Assembly: GCF_026625785.1 (NCBI RefSeq)
Contig: NZ_CP113063.1
Location: forward strand, 4,712,001-4,776,000
Reading direction: 5' to 3'
From: Gordonia sp. SL306
Lineage (GTDB): Bacteria > Actinomycetota > Actinomycetes > Mycobacteriales > Mycobacteriaceae
Length of the DNA stretch: 64,000 nucleotides
Each line of letters opens with the position of its first letter. Position 1 is the first letter of the stretch. A model generated the notes under the pieces. The model was given only the letters and a program-made list of their open reading frames with translations, was not told the origin of the DNA and did no database searches. This document shows, piece after piece, positions 11,537 through 19,863 of this stretch. A program made the translations under genes and the position numbers.

Positions 11537-11593
11537 GTGCGGGAGCAGTATCGCCTGGTCGGCTGGCGACCACGAGAGATCGGTGAGTCATGA
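11537..11593 (+). CDS. Small leaderless upstream ORF coupled to pgsA
   Basis: GTG at 11537 opens an 18-codon frame (MREQYRLVGWRPREIGES) that ends in TGA at 11591-11593, overlapping the pgsA ATG by four bases (ATGA). The -10 TAGGCT ends 6 nt before the GTG, so a transcript would begin on this codon. The peptide is Arg-rich with two Trp/Tyr positions and no Cys run. The likely role is to carry ribosomes onto the pgsA start, which has only a weak GGTGAG ahead of it (11582-11587). I do not recognise the peptide; it could be purely a coupling device. Confidence 0.55.
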   Translation: MREQYRLVGWRPREIGES

Positions 11594-12315
11594 CCGATCG
11601 GATGCGCCGTGCCGTGCACGAGCACGGAATCGCCGGTGCCGGCCGGGGACCCGACCACATCACCGACCCTGTCGACCCGGTACCCCTGGTCAACATCGCG
11701 AACGCGCTCACCGTCTTCCGGATCCTCCTGGTTCCCGTGTTCGTCGTGGCCCTGTTCATCGGCGGCGGCCACGACACGGCGTGGCGGATCACGGCAGCAG
11801 CGATCTTCGCGATCGCGGCGATCACCGACCGCTACGACGGTCGCCTCGCGCGAGAACGAGGCCTCGTCACCGACTTCGGGAAGATGGCCGACCCGATCGC
11901 CGACAAGGCCCTCATCGGCGCGGCGCTCGTCGGCCTTTCCGTCCTCGGCGACCTCTCCTGGTGGGTGACCGCCGTGATCCTCGCCCGCGAACTCGGTGTC
12001 ACCGCCCTTCGGTTCTGGGTCCTGCGGCACGGTGTGATCCCGGCCAGTCGGGGTGGCAAGCTGAAGACACTGCTCCAGGCGGTGGCCATCGGCGTGTACC
12101 TGCTGCCGCTGGACGGACCATGGCATGTGGCCGCCGCCATCGTGATGGGCCTCGCGCTGGTCGTCACGGTGTTCACCGGCTTCGATTACATCTGGCAGGC
12201 GCTGGCTCTGCGGAATCGGTCCGTGGCGGCCGGCCGGGCACAGACCGAGGCCGACGACGGGCCCTCCGACGCCTCCGACGCGCCCGGTGTTCGCCCTCGG
12301 CGCAACACCGGATGA
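11590..12315 (+). CDS. pgsA: CDP-alcohol phosphatidyltransferase, PgsA type
   Basis: Makes phosphatidylglycerol-phosphate from CDP-diacylglycerol and glycerol-3-phosphate, or a related phospholipid. The CDP-alcohol motif D-x2-D-G-x2-A-R-x8-G-x3-D-x3-D is intact as DRYDGRLAR...GKMADPIAD at about residues 79-105. About five or six membrane helices and a hydrophilic N- and C-terminal tail are seen in 241 residues. It lies upstream of clgR as in mycobacteria (pgsA3-clgR). Translation is probably coupled to the 18-codon ORF whose stop overlaps the ATG. The phosphatidylglycerophosphate assignment follows synteny and is not proven by sequence. Confidence 0.9.
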   Translation: MTDRMRRAVHEHGIAGAGRGPDHITDPVDPVPLVNIANALTVFRILLVPVFVVALFIGGGHDTAWRITAAAIFAIAAITDRYDGRLARERGLVTDFGKMADPIADKALIGAALVGLSVLGDLSWWVTAVILARELGVTALRFWVLRHGVIPASRGGKLKTLLQAVAIGVYLLPLDGPWHVAAAIVMGLALVVTVFTGFDYIWQALALRNRSVAAGRAQTEADDGPSDASDAPGVRPRRNTG

Positions 12316-12408
12316 CGTGCGCGATACCGCGCGGCACCGGCCGTCATATTCGACTACTGTCGTCGTCACGGCGGTGACACCCCGCCGAACCCGCGAACCT
12401 GGGTCGTC

Positions 12409-12435
12409 GGGAACCGGTGCGGTGTCCCAGACGTT
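12409..12435 (+). promoter_or_regulatory. ECF-sigma (SigE/SigH-type) promoter of clgR
   Basis: GGGAAC at 12409-12414 is followed, with exactly 17 nt between GGAAC and CGTT, by CGTT at 12432-12435. This matches the SigE/SigH consensus (GGAAC/T ... CGTT). The start of transcription would be near 12442, leaving a ~70-nt leader before clgR. The same geometry occurs before sigB. Confidence 0.65.
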
Positions 12436-12511
12436 GTGGTGATGGTCTGGTCCCGACGACCGACGAGGTGGTCGTGGCCGATAGACAACCGAGCAGTGAG
12501 GAGGACGCCCG

Positions 12512-12868
12512 ATGGCAGTGCTACTGCGAGAGGCGCTGGGCGAGAGCCTGCGCCGGGTACGCACCACGCAGGGCCGGACGCTGCGCGAGGTGTCCACCGA
12601 CGCCCGGGTCAGCCTCGGCTACCTGTCGGAGGTCGAACGTGGGCAGAAGGAGGCGTCCAGCGAGCTCCTCGCGTCGATCTGTGACGCGCTCGACGTGGAG
12701 ATCGCCGAGCTCCTGCTCGACATCGGCCTCGCCATGCTGCCCGCCGACAGTGACCGTCTGATCGGCGCCGAGTCGGTCTCGACCACGGACATGGGCGTGC
12801 TCGACGCAAAGGTCGTCATCCCGGGGCCCGCCGGACGTTCCGAGGAGGCGGCGCTCGCCGCCGCCTGA
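12512..12868 (+). CDS. clgR: Transcriptional activator ClgR
   Basis: An XRE-type helix-turn-helix activator of clp protease, psp and other stress genes. The HTH occupies about residues 9-64, with [33 protein letters not shown] as its core (split here only for description: recognition segment [15 protein letters not shown]). The length of 118 residues is normal. The C-terminus ends in LAAA, resembling the Ala-Ala tail through which ClpP proteases remove ClgR in related bacteria (family knowledge), a feedback on its own target. GAGGAGG lies just before the ATG. A SigE/SigH-type promoter upstream and pspA downstream fit an envelope-stress module. Confidence 0.93.
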   Translation: MAVLLREALGESLRRVRTTQGRTLREVSTDARVSLGYLSEVERGQKEASSELLASICDALDVEIAELLLDIGLAMLPADSDRLIGAESVSTTDMGVLDAKVVIPGPAGRSEEAALAAA

Positions 12869-12951
12869 TGCTCTGCGGTTCGCGCCGCACCCGACCGCGC
12901 CGTCGGCGCGACCGGGACCATGGTGTGTCACCGTGTGGCGGCCCCAGACGC

Positions 12952-12957
12952 TAGATT
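12952..12957 (+). promoter_or_regulatory. Possible -10 element of an internal pspA promoter
   Basis: TAGATT between clgR and pspA could start a message near 12964, ~37 nt before pspA. No clear -35 was found. Confidence 0.4.
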
Positions 12958-13000
12958 GGTTACACACTCACCGACCACCCGGAATGGAGTTGACGCAAGA

Positions 13001-13822
13001 ATGGCGAACCCGTTCGTGAAGGCGTGGCGCTACCTGATGGCACTGGGTAACGCCAAGATCGACGAGAACGCAGACCCGAAGATCCAGATCCAGCAGGCGA
13101 TCGAGGACGCACAGCGTCAGCACCAGGCCCTCTCCCAGCAGGCGGCGTCGGTCATCGGCAATCAGCGTCAGCTGGAGATGAAGCTCAACCGCCAGCTCGA
13201 GGAGATCGAGAAACTCCAGGCCAACACGCGCCAGGCGCTGACGCTGGCCGATCAGGCGACTGCGGCGGGTGATACGGCGAAGGCGCAGGAGTACACCAAT
13301 GCTGCCGAGGCCTTTGCCGCCCAGCTGGTCACCGGAGAGCAGAGCGTCGAGGATCTCAAGGTGCTGCACGACCAGTCGTTGCAGGCGGCCGAGCAGGCCA
13401 AGAAGGCCGTCGAGCGCAACGCGATGATGCTGCAGCAGAAGCTCGCGGAGCGGTCCAAGCTGCTGAGCCAGCTCGAGCAGGCCAAGATGCAGGAGCAGGT
13501 GAGCGCGTCGCTCAATCAGATGAGTGAGCTCGCGGTACCCGGCAACACCCCGAATCTCGACCAGGTGCGCGACAAGATCGAGCGTCGGTACTCCAATGCG
13601 TTGGGGCAGGCCGAACTCGCGCAGAACACCGTCCAGGGTCGCATGCAGGAAGTCGAGCAGGCCGGCGTCCAGATGGCCGGGCACGCACGACTCGAGCAGA
13701 TCCGGGCCAGCATGCAGGGCGGGGCGCTCCCGTCGGCGGGCACCGGTAGCGCACAGCCGGCCGCCCAGCCCGCGCAACCGTCCACACCGGCGACCGAACA
13801 GCCGCCTCAGACCGGCAACTGA
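13001..13822 (+). CDS. pspA: Phage-shock protein A homologue (PspA/IM30)
   Basis: A 273-residue peripheral membrane protein that stabilises the envelope under stress, homologous to the mycobacterial 35-kDa antigen. It starts [27 protein letters not shown]; the N-terminal amphipathic helix binds membranes. Residues 25-230 are almost entirely heptad-rich coiled coil (PspA/IM30 fold), followed by a Pro/Ala/Gln-rich tail (240-273). The ATG at 13001 is chosen because the homology starts there. It directly follows clgR. The pspM and pspN partners that follow pspA in M. tuberculosis are absent; a perfect terminator hairpin follows at once. Confidence 0.95.
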   Translation: MANPFVKAWRYLMALGNAKIDENADPKIQIQQAIEDAQRQHQALSQQAASVIGNQRQLEMKLNRQLEEIEKLQANTRQALTLADQATAAGDTAKAQEYTNAAEAFAAQLVTGEQSVEDLKVLHDQSLQAAEQAKKAVERNAMMLQQKLAERSKLLSQLEQAKMQEQVSASLNQMSELAVPGNTPNLDQVRDKIERRYSNALGQAELAQNTVQGRMQEVEQAGVQMAGHARLEQIRASMQGGALPSAGTGSAQPAAQPAQPSTPATEQPPQTGN

Positions 13823-13844
13823 TCCGACCGGACACGATCCGACC

Positions 13845-13886
13845 ACGACGAACGGCCTCCCGCCGAGTGGGGGGGCCGTTCGTCGT
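13845..13886 (+). terminator. Strong terminator hairpin after pspA
   Basis: Thirteen-base arms ACGACGAACGGCC (13845-13857) and GGCCGTTCGTCGT (13874-13886) are perfectly complementary around a 16-nt G/C-rich loop. No T-run follows, as is usual for actinobacterial terminators. Confidence 0.8.
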
Positions 13887-13949
13887 CCGATGCGCATGCC
13901 GACCGGTGCATCCTGCGCCGGACGGGTGCGCGTGGCAGCGAGGAGATCC

Positions 13950-15122
13950 ATGGCACGCGTGGCCATCGTGGCGGGACCTGATGCGGGACACGCCTTTCCG
14001 GCTTTCGCGCTCGCCGAACGTCTGGAAGCCGACGGCATCGGGACGATCGTCTACTCGGGGCTTCGGTGGCGCGCGACCGCTGCCGAACGGGGCATCGAGG
14101 TGGTCGAGCTGCCGGGTCTGGCCGTCGAGGACGGGGACGACGACACCGACGCCGGTGCGAAGCTGAGCGGACGGGCCGGCCGCATCGCGGTGTCGCTGGC
14201 GCCGGTGCTCGCCGAGCGCCGGGTGGACCTGGTGATCTCGGACGTGATCACCGTCGGGGGTGCGTGGGCGGCCGACCTCGTGGGTGTCCCGTGGGTGGAA
14301 CTGTCGCCGCACCCGCTGTACCGGCCGTCGCGTGGCCTGCCGCCGATCGGCGCGGGTCTCGAACCCGGAAGGGGTTGGTCGGGCCGGCTGCGCGACCGGG
14401 CGATGCGCGCGGCGACCGCTCGATCGTTGCGGCGCGGTGAGCGGCAGCGGTCGCGGGCGCGCTTCGAGATCGGTCTCGGCACATCCATTTCCCGACCCGC
14501 GGCGCGCCTCGTCGCGACGTTGCCGGCGCTGGAGGTGTACCGACCGGACTGGCCCGCACACACGCATCTCGTGGGCCCATTGCTGTGGGAGCCGACCGAA
14601 TCGGTGTTCGAGCGGCCTCCGGGGACGGCACCGTTGATCCTGGTCGCGCCCTCGACCGCGGTCACGGGCGCCGCGGACATGGCAGACACCGCAATCGCCG
14701 CACTGTCTTGCGACGAGCTCGGATTCCCTGTGCGCGTGGTGCTCTCGGCCCTGGACCCGCCGTCGTCGTCGGGACGGCTCCCAGATCATCTGGTGGTCGC
14801 CACGGCGCGACAGGACGAGGTCCTGCCCGACGCCGATCTGGTGATCTGCGGTGGCGGACACGGGATGCTGGCCAAGGCGCTCGCGGCCGGTGTCCCGGTG
14901 GTTACGGTTCCCGGCGGCGGTGACCAGTGGGAACTGGCGAATCGCGTGCAGCGCCAGGGGAGTGGCCGTCTCGTCCGGCCGCTGGAGGTGCGGTCTCTCG
15001 CGTCGGCGGCGCGCGAGGTGCTCACCGATCCGGCGTATGCCGATGCCGCACGGCGTGCCTCGTTGTCGGCGGCCGGGGTCGTCGACCCGGTGCAGGTTGT
15101 GCGGCGTCTGTTGCCGCAGTGA
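13950..15122 (+). CDS. Glycosyltransferase, GT1/UGT-like
   Basis: A 390-residue soluble GT-B fold protein. The N-terminal domain starts MARVAIVAGPDAGHAFPAFALA, a typical UGT acceptor-side start with GH..P. The C-terminal nucleotide-sugar domain contains DLVICGGGHGMLAKALAAGVP near residue 300 and PGGGDQWELANRVQRQGSG near 325, matching the HGG..T..E and D-Q motifs of the family. The sugar donor and acceptor are unknown; a homologue lies at the same place near recA in mycobacteria. AGGAG (13941-13945) precedes the ATG. It lies between the pspA terminator and DUF3046. Confidence 0.85.
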   Translation: MARVAIVAGPDAGHAFPAFALAERLEADGIGTIVYSGLRWRATAAERGIEVVELPGLAVEDGDDDTDAGAKLSGRAGRIAVSLAPVLAERRVDLVISDVITVGGAWAADLVGVPWVELSPHPLYRPSRGLPPIGAGLEPGRGWSGRLRDRAMRAATARSLRRGERQRSRARFEIGLGTSISRPAARLVATLPALEVYRPDWPAHTHLVGPLLWEPTESVFERPPGTAPLILVAPSTAVTGAADMADTAIAALSCDELGFPVRVVLSALDPPSSSGRLPDHLVVATARQDEVLPDADLVICGGGHGMLAKALAAGVPVVTVPGGGDQWELANRVQRQGSGRLVRPLEVRSLASAAREVLTDPAYADAARRASLSAAGVVDPVQVVRRLLPQ

Positions 15123-15141
15123 GAGGGACGTCCGGCGTGGG

Positions 15142-15147
15142 TAGGCT
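15142..15147 (+). promoter_or_regulatory. -10 element of leaderless DUF3046 promoter
   Basis: TAGGCT ends 6 nt before the GTG at 15154, with no ribosome site. Confidence 0.65.
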
Positions 15148-15153
15148 GGCCGC

Positions 15154-15348
15154 GTGCGTCTGACCGAATTCACCGAGCTGATCACCGCCGAGTTCGGGGA
15201 GCGGGCGGCCGATTCGATCCTGGTCGACCACGTTCTCCTCGAATTCGGTGGACGTACCGGGTCGCAGGCGATCGAAGGCGGTGCCGATCCACGGGACGTC
15301 TGGGTGGCCATCTGCCGAGATTTCGACGTCCCCCGCGAACGTTGGTGA
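15154..15348 (+). CDS. DUF3046 family protein
   Basis: A 64-residue protein beginning MRLTEFTELITAEFGERAAD and ending in RDVWVAICRDFDVPRERW, the conserved DUF3046 ending. It is conserved directly upstream of recA in many actinobacteria, but its function is unknown. Two short helices and no cysteines are seen. The start GTG is preceded by TAGGCT at the spacing expected for a leaderless mRNA. It could be expressed apart from recA, whose own control region begins 80 nt further on. Confidence 0.9.
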   Translation: MRLTEFTELITAEFGERAADSILVDHVLLEFGGRTGSQAIEGGADPRDVWVAICRDFDVPRERW

Positions 15349-15427
15349 CGGCGATGCAGAGCTGCCGGCCCGCCTACCGGTGATCCGCGCGCAGCGATCT
15401 GCCCGCGGGGCGTGTCGGTGCTTGCCA

Positions 15428-15443
15428 TCGAACACATGTTCGT
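15428..15443 (+). promoter_or_regulatory. LexA-binding SOS box of recA
   Basis: TCGAACACATGTTCGT matches the actinobacterial SOS box TCGAAC-N4-GTTCGA with only the last base differing. It lies 176 nt upstream of the recA start. Confidence 0.85.
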
Positions 15444-15527
15444 TCATTGTGGGTGTTGTCGGAACCACGGACTCCGGGCGTGCGTCAGACATTGAGACGA
15501 CCAAGCAACGACGTGTGCAGACGGAAA

Positions 15528-15550
15528 TTGTCGGATCCCGTGGCTAACGT
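15528..15550 (+). promoter_or_regulatory. RecA-NDp (PafBC-type) promoter of recA
   Basis: TTGTCGGAT (15528-15536), eight bases, then TAACGT (15545-15550) matches the LexA-independent DNA-damage motif TTGTCRGTG-N8-TANNNT in spacing and in all but the last two bases of the left half. Transcription would start near 15557, about 60 nt before recA. Confidence 0.7.
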
Positions 15551-15618
15551 GCAACTCACATCAGCCACACACCAGACCACCTGGCCGGTCATCGGCCCCG
15601 AGTTCGGAGGAGAACCCC

Positions 15619-16662
15619 ATGGCAGCAGCACCCCAGGACAGGGAGAAGGCGCTCGATCTGGCCCTCGCGCAGATCGACAAGAACTTCGGCAAGGGATCGG
15701 TCATGCGGCTCGGCGAGGAGACCCGTCAGCCGATCGCCGTCATCCCGACCGGCTCCATCGCGTTGGATGTGGCCCTCGGTATCGGTGGCCTCCCACGCGG
15801 TCGGATCGTGGAGGTCTACGGCCCGGAATCCTCGGGTAAGACCACCGTCGCCCTGCATGCGGTGGCCAACGCCCAGGCCGCAGGCGGTATCGCCGCCTTC
15901 ATCGATGCCGAGCACGCTCTCGATCCCGATTACGCGGCCAAGCTCGGTGTGGACACCGACGCGCTGCTGGTGTCGCAGCCGGACACCGGGGAACAGGCGC
16001 TGGAGATCGCGGACATGCTGATCCGCTCCGGCGCGCTCGACATCCTGGTCATCGACTCGGTCGCCGCGCTCGTACCGCGTGCGGAGATCGAGGGTGAGAT
16101 GGGCGACAGCCATGTGGGACTGCAGGCTCGCCTGATGAGCCAGGCGCTGCGGAAGATGACGTCCGGGCTGAGCAACTCGAAGACCACTGCCATCTTCATC
16201 AACCAGCTGCGCGAGAAGATCGGTGTCATGTTCGGCTCCCCGGAGACCACCACCGGCGGCAAGGCCCTGAAGTTCTATTCCTCTGTCCGGCTTGATGTCC
16301 GGCGTATCGAGACGCTCAAGGACGGCACCGATGCAGTCGGCAACCGCACTCGCGTGAAAGTGGTCAAGAACAAGGTTGCGCCGCCGTTCAAGCAGGCCGA
16401 GTTCGACATCCTCTACGGCCAGGGCATCAGCAAGGAGGGCTCGCTCATCGACATGGGCGTGGCCGAGGGGTTCATCCGCAAGTCGGGTTCGTGGTTCACC
16501 TACGAGGGCGATCAGCTGGGCCAGGGCAAGGAGAACGCCCGGAAGTTCTTGCTGGAGAACGACGACGTTCGGGATGAGATCGAGAAGAAGATCAAGGAGA
16601 AGCTGGGCATCGGGGCCGTCGTCGACGCCGATGAGGTCGCACCCGCCCCGGTGGAATTCTGA
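15619..16662 (+). CDS. recA: Recombinase RecA
   Basis: The DNA-strand-exchange ATPase and LexA co-protease. The Walker [10 protein letters not shown] lies near residue 69, the Walker B segment LDILVIDSV near 142, the MAW-like loop [26 protein letters not shown] near 195-220, and the acidic/basic C-terminal helices end [10 protein letters not shown]. The 347-residue length is normal and no intein interrupts the gene, unlike M. tuberculosis recA. CGGAGGAGA precedes the ATG. It is controlled by both a LexA box and a RecA-NDp-type promoter, and followed 7 nt later by recX. Confidence 0.98.
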   Translation: MAAAPQDREKALDLALAQIDKNFGKGSVMRLGEETRQPIAVIPTGSIALDVALGIGGLPRGRIVEVYGPESSGKTTVALHAVANAQAAGGIAAFIDAEHALDPDYAAKLGVDTDALLVSQPDTGEQALEIADMLIRSGALDILVIDSVAALVPRAEIEGEMGDSHVGLQARLMSQALRKMTSGLSNSKTTAIFINQLREKIGVMFGSPETTTGGKALKFYSSVRLDVRRIETLKDGTDAVGNRTRVKVVKNKVAPPFKQAEFDILYGQGISKEGSLIDMGVAEGFIRKSGSWFTYEGDQLGQGKENARKFLLENDDVRDEIEKKIKEKLGIGAVVDADEVAPAPVEF

Positions 16663-16669
16663 TCGAGCC

Positions 16670-17194
16670 GTGAGCAGTACCACACCGGACCCCGAGGAAC
16701 GGACCGGTCCCAGCGCATGGGACGCGGCACTCCGACTCCTCGGGGTCCGCTCTCGTTCCCGACAGGAAATGGCCGAACGGCTGACCCGCAAGGGTTTTGA
16801 TGCCGAGACGGTGGACGACGTGATGATCCGACTGGAGAGACACCAGCTGGTCGACGACACCGAGTTCGCCAACGAATGGGTGCGGTCTCGGCACACTCAT
16901 TCGGGCCGCGGGCGTGTTGCGCTCCGTCAGGAACTCCGCAAGAAGGGTGTCGACGCAGGCATCATCGAGGCCGCGCTCGACGACGTGGATCCCGACGACG
17001 AGCGTGCCGTCGCCGCCGGGCTCGTCGCCAAGAAGCTGACGCCCACGCAGATCGACCGTCTGCTCGCCGATCCCGCCTTGCGTGACACCATGTTCCGGCG
17101 GCTGGCGGGCATGCTGATGCGCCGGGGCTACCCACAGTCGATGGCCATCGAGGTCGTCACCGAGGCACTCGACGATGTGAACAGCGAGGTCTGA
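16670..17194 (+). CDS. recX: Recombination regulator RecX
   Basis: A 174-residue inhibitor of RecA filaments and ATPase. Three-helix RecX repeats are visible: AWDAALRLLGVRSRSRQEMAERLTRKG-type region at residues 16-43, LVDDTEFANEWVRSR near 60-75, and LRQELRKKGVDAGIIEAAL near 84-102. The start GTG at 16670 lies 7 nt after the recA stop; a ribosome site is not obvious, so translation probably depends on recA. The tail after residue 110 carries the third repeat. Confidence 0.95.
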   Translation: MSSTTPDPEERTGPSAWDAALRLLGVRSRSRQEMAERLTRKGFDAETVDDVMIRLERHQLVDDTEFANEWVRSRHTHSGRGRVALRQELRKKGVDAGIIEAALDDVDPDDERAVAAGLVAKKLTPTQIDRLLADPALRDTMFRRLAGMLMRRGYPQSMAIEVVTEALDDVNSEV

Positions 17195-17215
17195 CGATCA
17201 CAGCGTGAACATCAC

Positions 17216-17240
17216 GGCCGGTCCTCGACTCGAACCGGCC
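17216..17240. terminator. Hairpin between convergent recX and gluD
   Basis: GGCCGGT (17216-17222) pairs with ACCGGCC (17234-17240) around an 11-nt loop. It touches the gluD stop codon and could serve both strands. Confidence 0.6.
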
Positions 17241-18133
17241 TACTTCGGCCCGAACGTCGGCAGATTCTCCATGGCCGCGAGGTCGGCCGCCTCGGCGTCG
17301 GGGACCACTCGCTTCGTCCGGCCCTGACGCAACCGCCGTTCGAGATAGGTGGCCAGCGACGACAACCCGAAGTTGATCACGATCATCACGATGGCGACCA
17401 CGACCAGCGCGGGGAGGTAGTTCCCGTAGTACGACGCGGACTGGATGCCCGATCGGACCACCTCGATGTAGCCGATGGCGTATCCGAGAGCGCTGTCCTT
17501 CAGCGCGATGACCATCTGGGAGATCAACGCAGGCAACATCGCGGTCACGGCCTGGGGGAGCAGGACGATGCGCATCATCTGCGATTTGCGCAGGCCCAAG
17601 GCCATGGACGCCTCGGTCTGGCCCTTCGGGAGAGAGTTGATCCCGGAACGGAGGATCTCGGCGATCACCGAACCGTTGTAGAGGGTCAGGCCGGTGACCA
17701 CGGCCGCGAATGCCAGTTGTGACGACGGGAAGATCGCGTAGTCGGCGAACAGGTAGTAGGCGAAGATCATCAGGATCAGCACCGGGATCGCGCGGAACAC
17801 CTCGACGAACAGTCCGGACAGCGCCCGTAGCCATCGATGATCGGACAACCGGCCGATGCCGAGGATCGAGCCGAGCAGCAACGCCAGGATGATCGAGAGT
17901 GCCGCCGCCTTCAGCGTGCCCCACAGGCCGGGCAGGATGTAGGTGGTCCAGGTGGTCGACTTGACGAAGGGATTCCACTTCTCCGACGTCAGCTGGTCGT
18001 TGCCGCCGAGGATGTAGAGCACGTAGGCGGCGATCGCGATCAGGATGGCGATGAAGACGATCGCGATGATGCGATTGCGCATCCGCGCCTTGGGGCCGGG
18101 TGCGTCGTAGAGGACGGTTGCGTTGGTGCTCAT
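17240..18133 (-). CDS. gluD: Glutamate-type ABC transporter permease GluD
   Basis: A 297-residue permease of the His/Glu/Gln/Arg/opine subfamily. Six or so membrane helices are present; the EAA-like cytoplasmic loop [22 protein letters not shown] lies near residues 178-200 and contacts the ATPase. A hydrophilic N-terminus precedes the first helix, and a charged tail follows the last. The start ATG overlaps the gluC stop by four bases. The order gluA-gluB-gluC-gluD next to recX also occurs in corynebacteria. Confidence 0.93.
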   Translation of the reverse strand: MSTNATVLYDAPGPKARMRNRIIAIVFIAILIAIAAYVLYILGGNDQLTSEKWNPFVKSTTWTTYILPGLWGTLKAAALSIILALLLGSILGIGRLSDHRWLRALSGLFVEVFRAIPVLILMIFAYYLFADYAIFPSSQLAFAAVVTGLTLYNGSVIAEILRSGINSLPKGQTEASMALGLRKSQMMRIVLLPQAVTAMLPALISQMVIALKDSALGYAIGYIEVVRSGIQSASYYGNYLPALVVVAIVMIVINFGLSSLATYLERRLRQGRTKRVVPDAEAADLAAMENLPTFGPK

Positions 18134-18813
18134 CGTTTCACCGCCAGTCGTTTGGCCAGATACCCGAAGACGAAGCCTTCGGTCAGCGTGATGATCATGA
18201 AGCCGATCGCGATGATCGCGAACACCGCGACGATCTGGTCGGAGAACGTCTCGAGCTCTTCTTTCATCAGCAGCGAGGCCTCGGCCACTCCGATGACAGA
18301 GGCGATCGTGGTGTTCTTGGTCAGGGCGATCAGCACACTGCCCAGCGGCCCGATGACCGAGCGGAGCGCTTGCGGCAGGATGATGATGCCGAAGACCTGC
18401 GGGAACGTGAGTCCCAGGGATCGTGCGGCCTCCGCCTGGCCGATCGGCACCGTGTTGAAGCCCGAACGTAGTGTCTCGCACACGAATGTCGCCGTGTAGA
18501 GCACGAATGCGAGGACCGCCAGCCAGAAGTTGTTGTTGTCGATGAAGCTCTCGTTGTCCGGTGCCAGGGTGAGACCGAGATTCTGGTACAGCCCGATGGA
18601 ACAGAACAAGATGATCAGCGTCAGTGGTGTGTTGCGGACCACGTTGATGTAGACCTCGGAGAAGCCGCGCATCACCGGGACCGGGGACACCCGCATCGCG
18701 GCCAGCAGAGTGCCCCAGATCAGCGCCCCGATCGACGAGAAGAAGGTCAGTTTCAGCGTCACCCAGAAGGCGGGCCACAGTTGCGGCCCCATATCCGCCC
18801 AGAGTTCACTCAT
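18130..18813 (-). CDS. gluC: Glutamate-type ABC transporter permease GluC
   Basis: A 227-residue permease forming the second half of the membrane channel. [23 protein letters not shown] begins the polar amino-acid permease fold, [11 protein letters not shown] follows, and the EAA-like loop [23 protein letters not shown] lies near residues 128-150. It lies 20 nt after gluB and overlaps gluD, so the four genes form one operon. Confidence 0.93.
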   Translation of the reverse strand: MSELWADMGPQLWPAFWVTLKLTFFSSIGALIWGTLLAAMRVSPVPVMRGFSEVYINVVRNTPLTLIILFCSIGLYQNLGLTLAPDNESFIDNNNFWLAVLAFVLYTATFVCETLRSGFNTVPIGQAEAARSLGLTFPQVFGIIILPQALRSVIGPLGSVLIALTKNTTIASVIGVAEASLLMKEELETFSDQIVAVFAIIAIGFMIITLTEGFVFGYLAKRLAVKR

Positions 18814-18833
18814 CGGCGATCAGCCCTTCCTCG

Positions 18834-19862
18834 TCAGCTCAGGCCCGGCGGGCACGGGGTGGAAGTGGAATCGAGGAACTCGAGATTCCCCGGATCGGGG
18901 GCGAACTTGTATTTCGAGTCCGGGCTGTCGGCCCGGGCGATCATCGAATCCACCGTCTCGTTGCCGATGGCGTCGCGGAGCGCCTGATCCCAGGGGGACT
19001 GGCCATCCGGGCCGGGGACGAGCATCGCATCTATCGCCTCGTTGACCTTGGCCACGGCATCGGGATACTCCTTGGCCATGCCGACCCCGTAATACTCGGT
19101 CGAGAACGGTGTGCCCGCCTTCTTCAGCGCGTCCTTCACACACGCGTCCTCCGGATAGGACATGCCCACCAGTTTGAACTCGTCGGGGAAGAAGTTGGCA
19201 TACCCGGCGAGGATCACCTCGTCGGTGGTCAGGGCGTCGACCTTGCCGCGGCGCAGCGCCTCCACACACGATGAGTAGGAGTCGTATTCCTGCAACTGCA
19301 CGTTGGGCAGCTGCGCCTTGACGTTCTGGGCGGGAGTCGACCCAGTGACCGAACAGAGCTTCTTCCCGGCGTTCAGATCGGTCAGGGAGGTGATCGAGTT
19401 GTCGTCCTCCCGAACGAGCAGCCCCTGATAATTGATCAGGTACGGCCCGGCGAAGGCCACCTCCTTGGCCCGGGCGGAGGTGATCGAGTAGGTGGCCGCG
19501 ATCATGTCCACCTCGCCGTTGTCGATCAGGGTCTCGCGTTGGGCGGACGGTGTTTCGCGCCACCGGATCTCGGGATGCTTGACACCCAATGAATCGGCGA
19601 TGTGATTGACGACGTAGGTCGAGACGGACGGATCGAATCCGGTGACGGACTTGTCCGGGTTCCGGATACCGAGGCCGGGCTGGTCGTACTTGGTGCCCAG
19701 GACGACCGAACCGCTGCGGATCGAGTCGAGCAGGTTCCGCGGATCGGTGTTGCCGCAGCCGGCCAGTGCTCCGGCGACCAGCGCGAGGGTGAGGGCGAGG
19801 ATTCCGATTCCCGTGGCCCGGTGCGCACGACGAACCGACGTCGATGGTTTCGTGAACCCCAT
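18834..19862 (-). CDS. gluB: Glutamate-type solute-binding lipoprotein GluB
   Basis: A 342-residue periplasmic-side binding protein. Start is MGFTKPSTSVRRAHRATG; a hydrophobic helix ends in the lipobox ALAGC near residue 37, so it is lipid-anchored. The SBP_bac_3 fold follows, with GTKYDQPGLGIRNPDKSVTGFDPS near residue 60, the VDMIAATYSITSARAKEVAFAGPY segment near 125 and SVTGSTPAQNVKAQLP near 175. The preference for glutamate is inferred from the operon, not from binding residues. The ATG at 19862 lies 1 nt after the gluA stop; longer upstream starts would overlap gluA and lack signal-peptide logic. Confidence 0.93.
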   Translation of the reverse strand: MGFTKPSTSVRRAHRATGIGILALTLALVAGALAGCGNTDPRNLLDSIRSGSVVLGTKYDQPGLGIRNPDKSVTGFDPSVSTYVVNHIADSLGVKHPEIRWRETPSAQRETLIDNGEVDMIAATYSITSARAKEVAFAGPYLINYQGLLVREDDNSITSLTDLNAGKKLCSVTGSTPAQNVKAQLPNVQLQEYDSYSSCVEALRRGKVDALTTDEVILAGYANFFPDEFKLVGMSYPEDACVKDALKKAGTPFSTEYYGVGMAKEYPDAVAKVNEAIDAMLVPGPDGQSPWDQALRDAIGNETVDSMIARADSPDSKYKFAPDPGNLEFLDSTSTPCPPGLS

Positions 19863-19863
19863 A

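Noticed and set aside
13512-15437. A 641-codon open frame on the minus strand opposite the glycosyltransferase
   Set aside because: It is the mirror of a strong plus-strand gene in high-GC DNA; no family motifs, and its composition is Arg/Pro/Ser-heavy as expected of an antisense frame.
15619-16662. Intein in recA
   Set aside because: The gene is continuous at 347 codons, with no insertion at the usual site.
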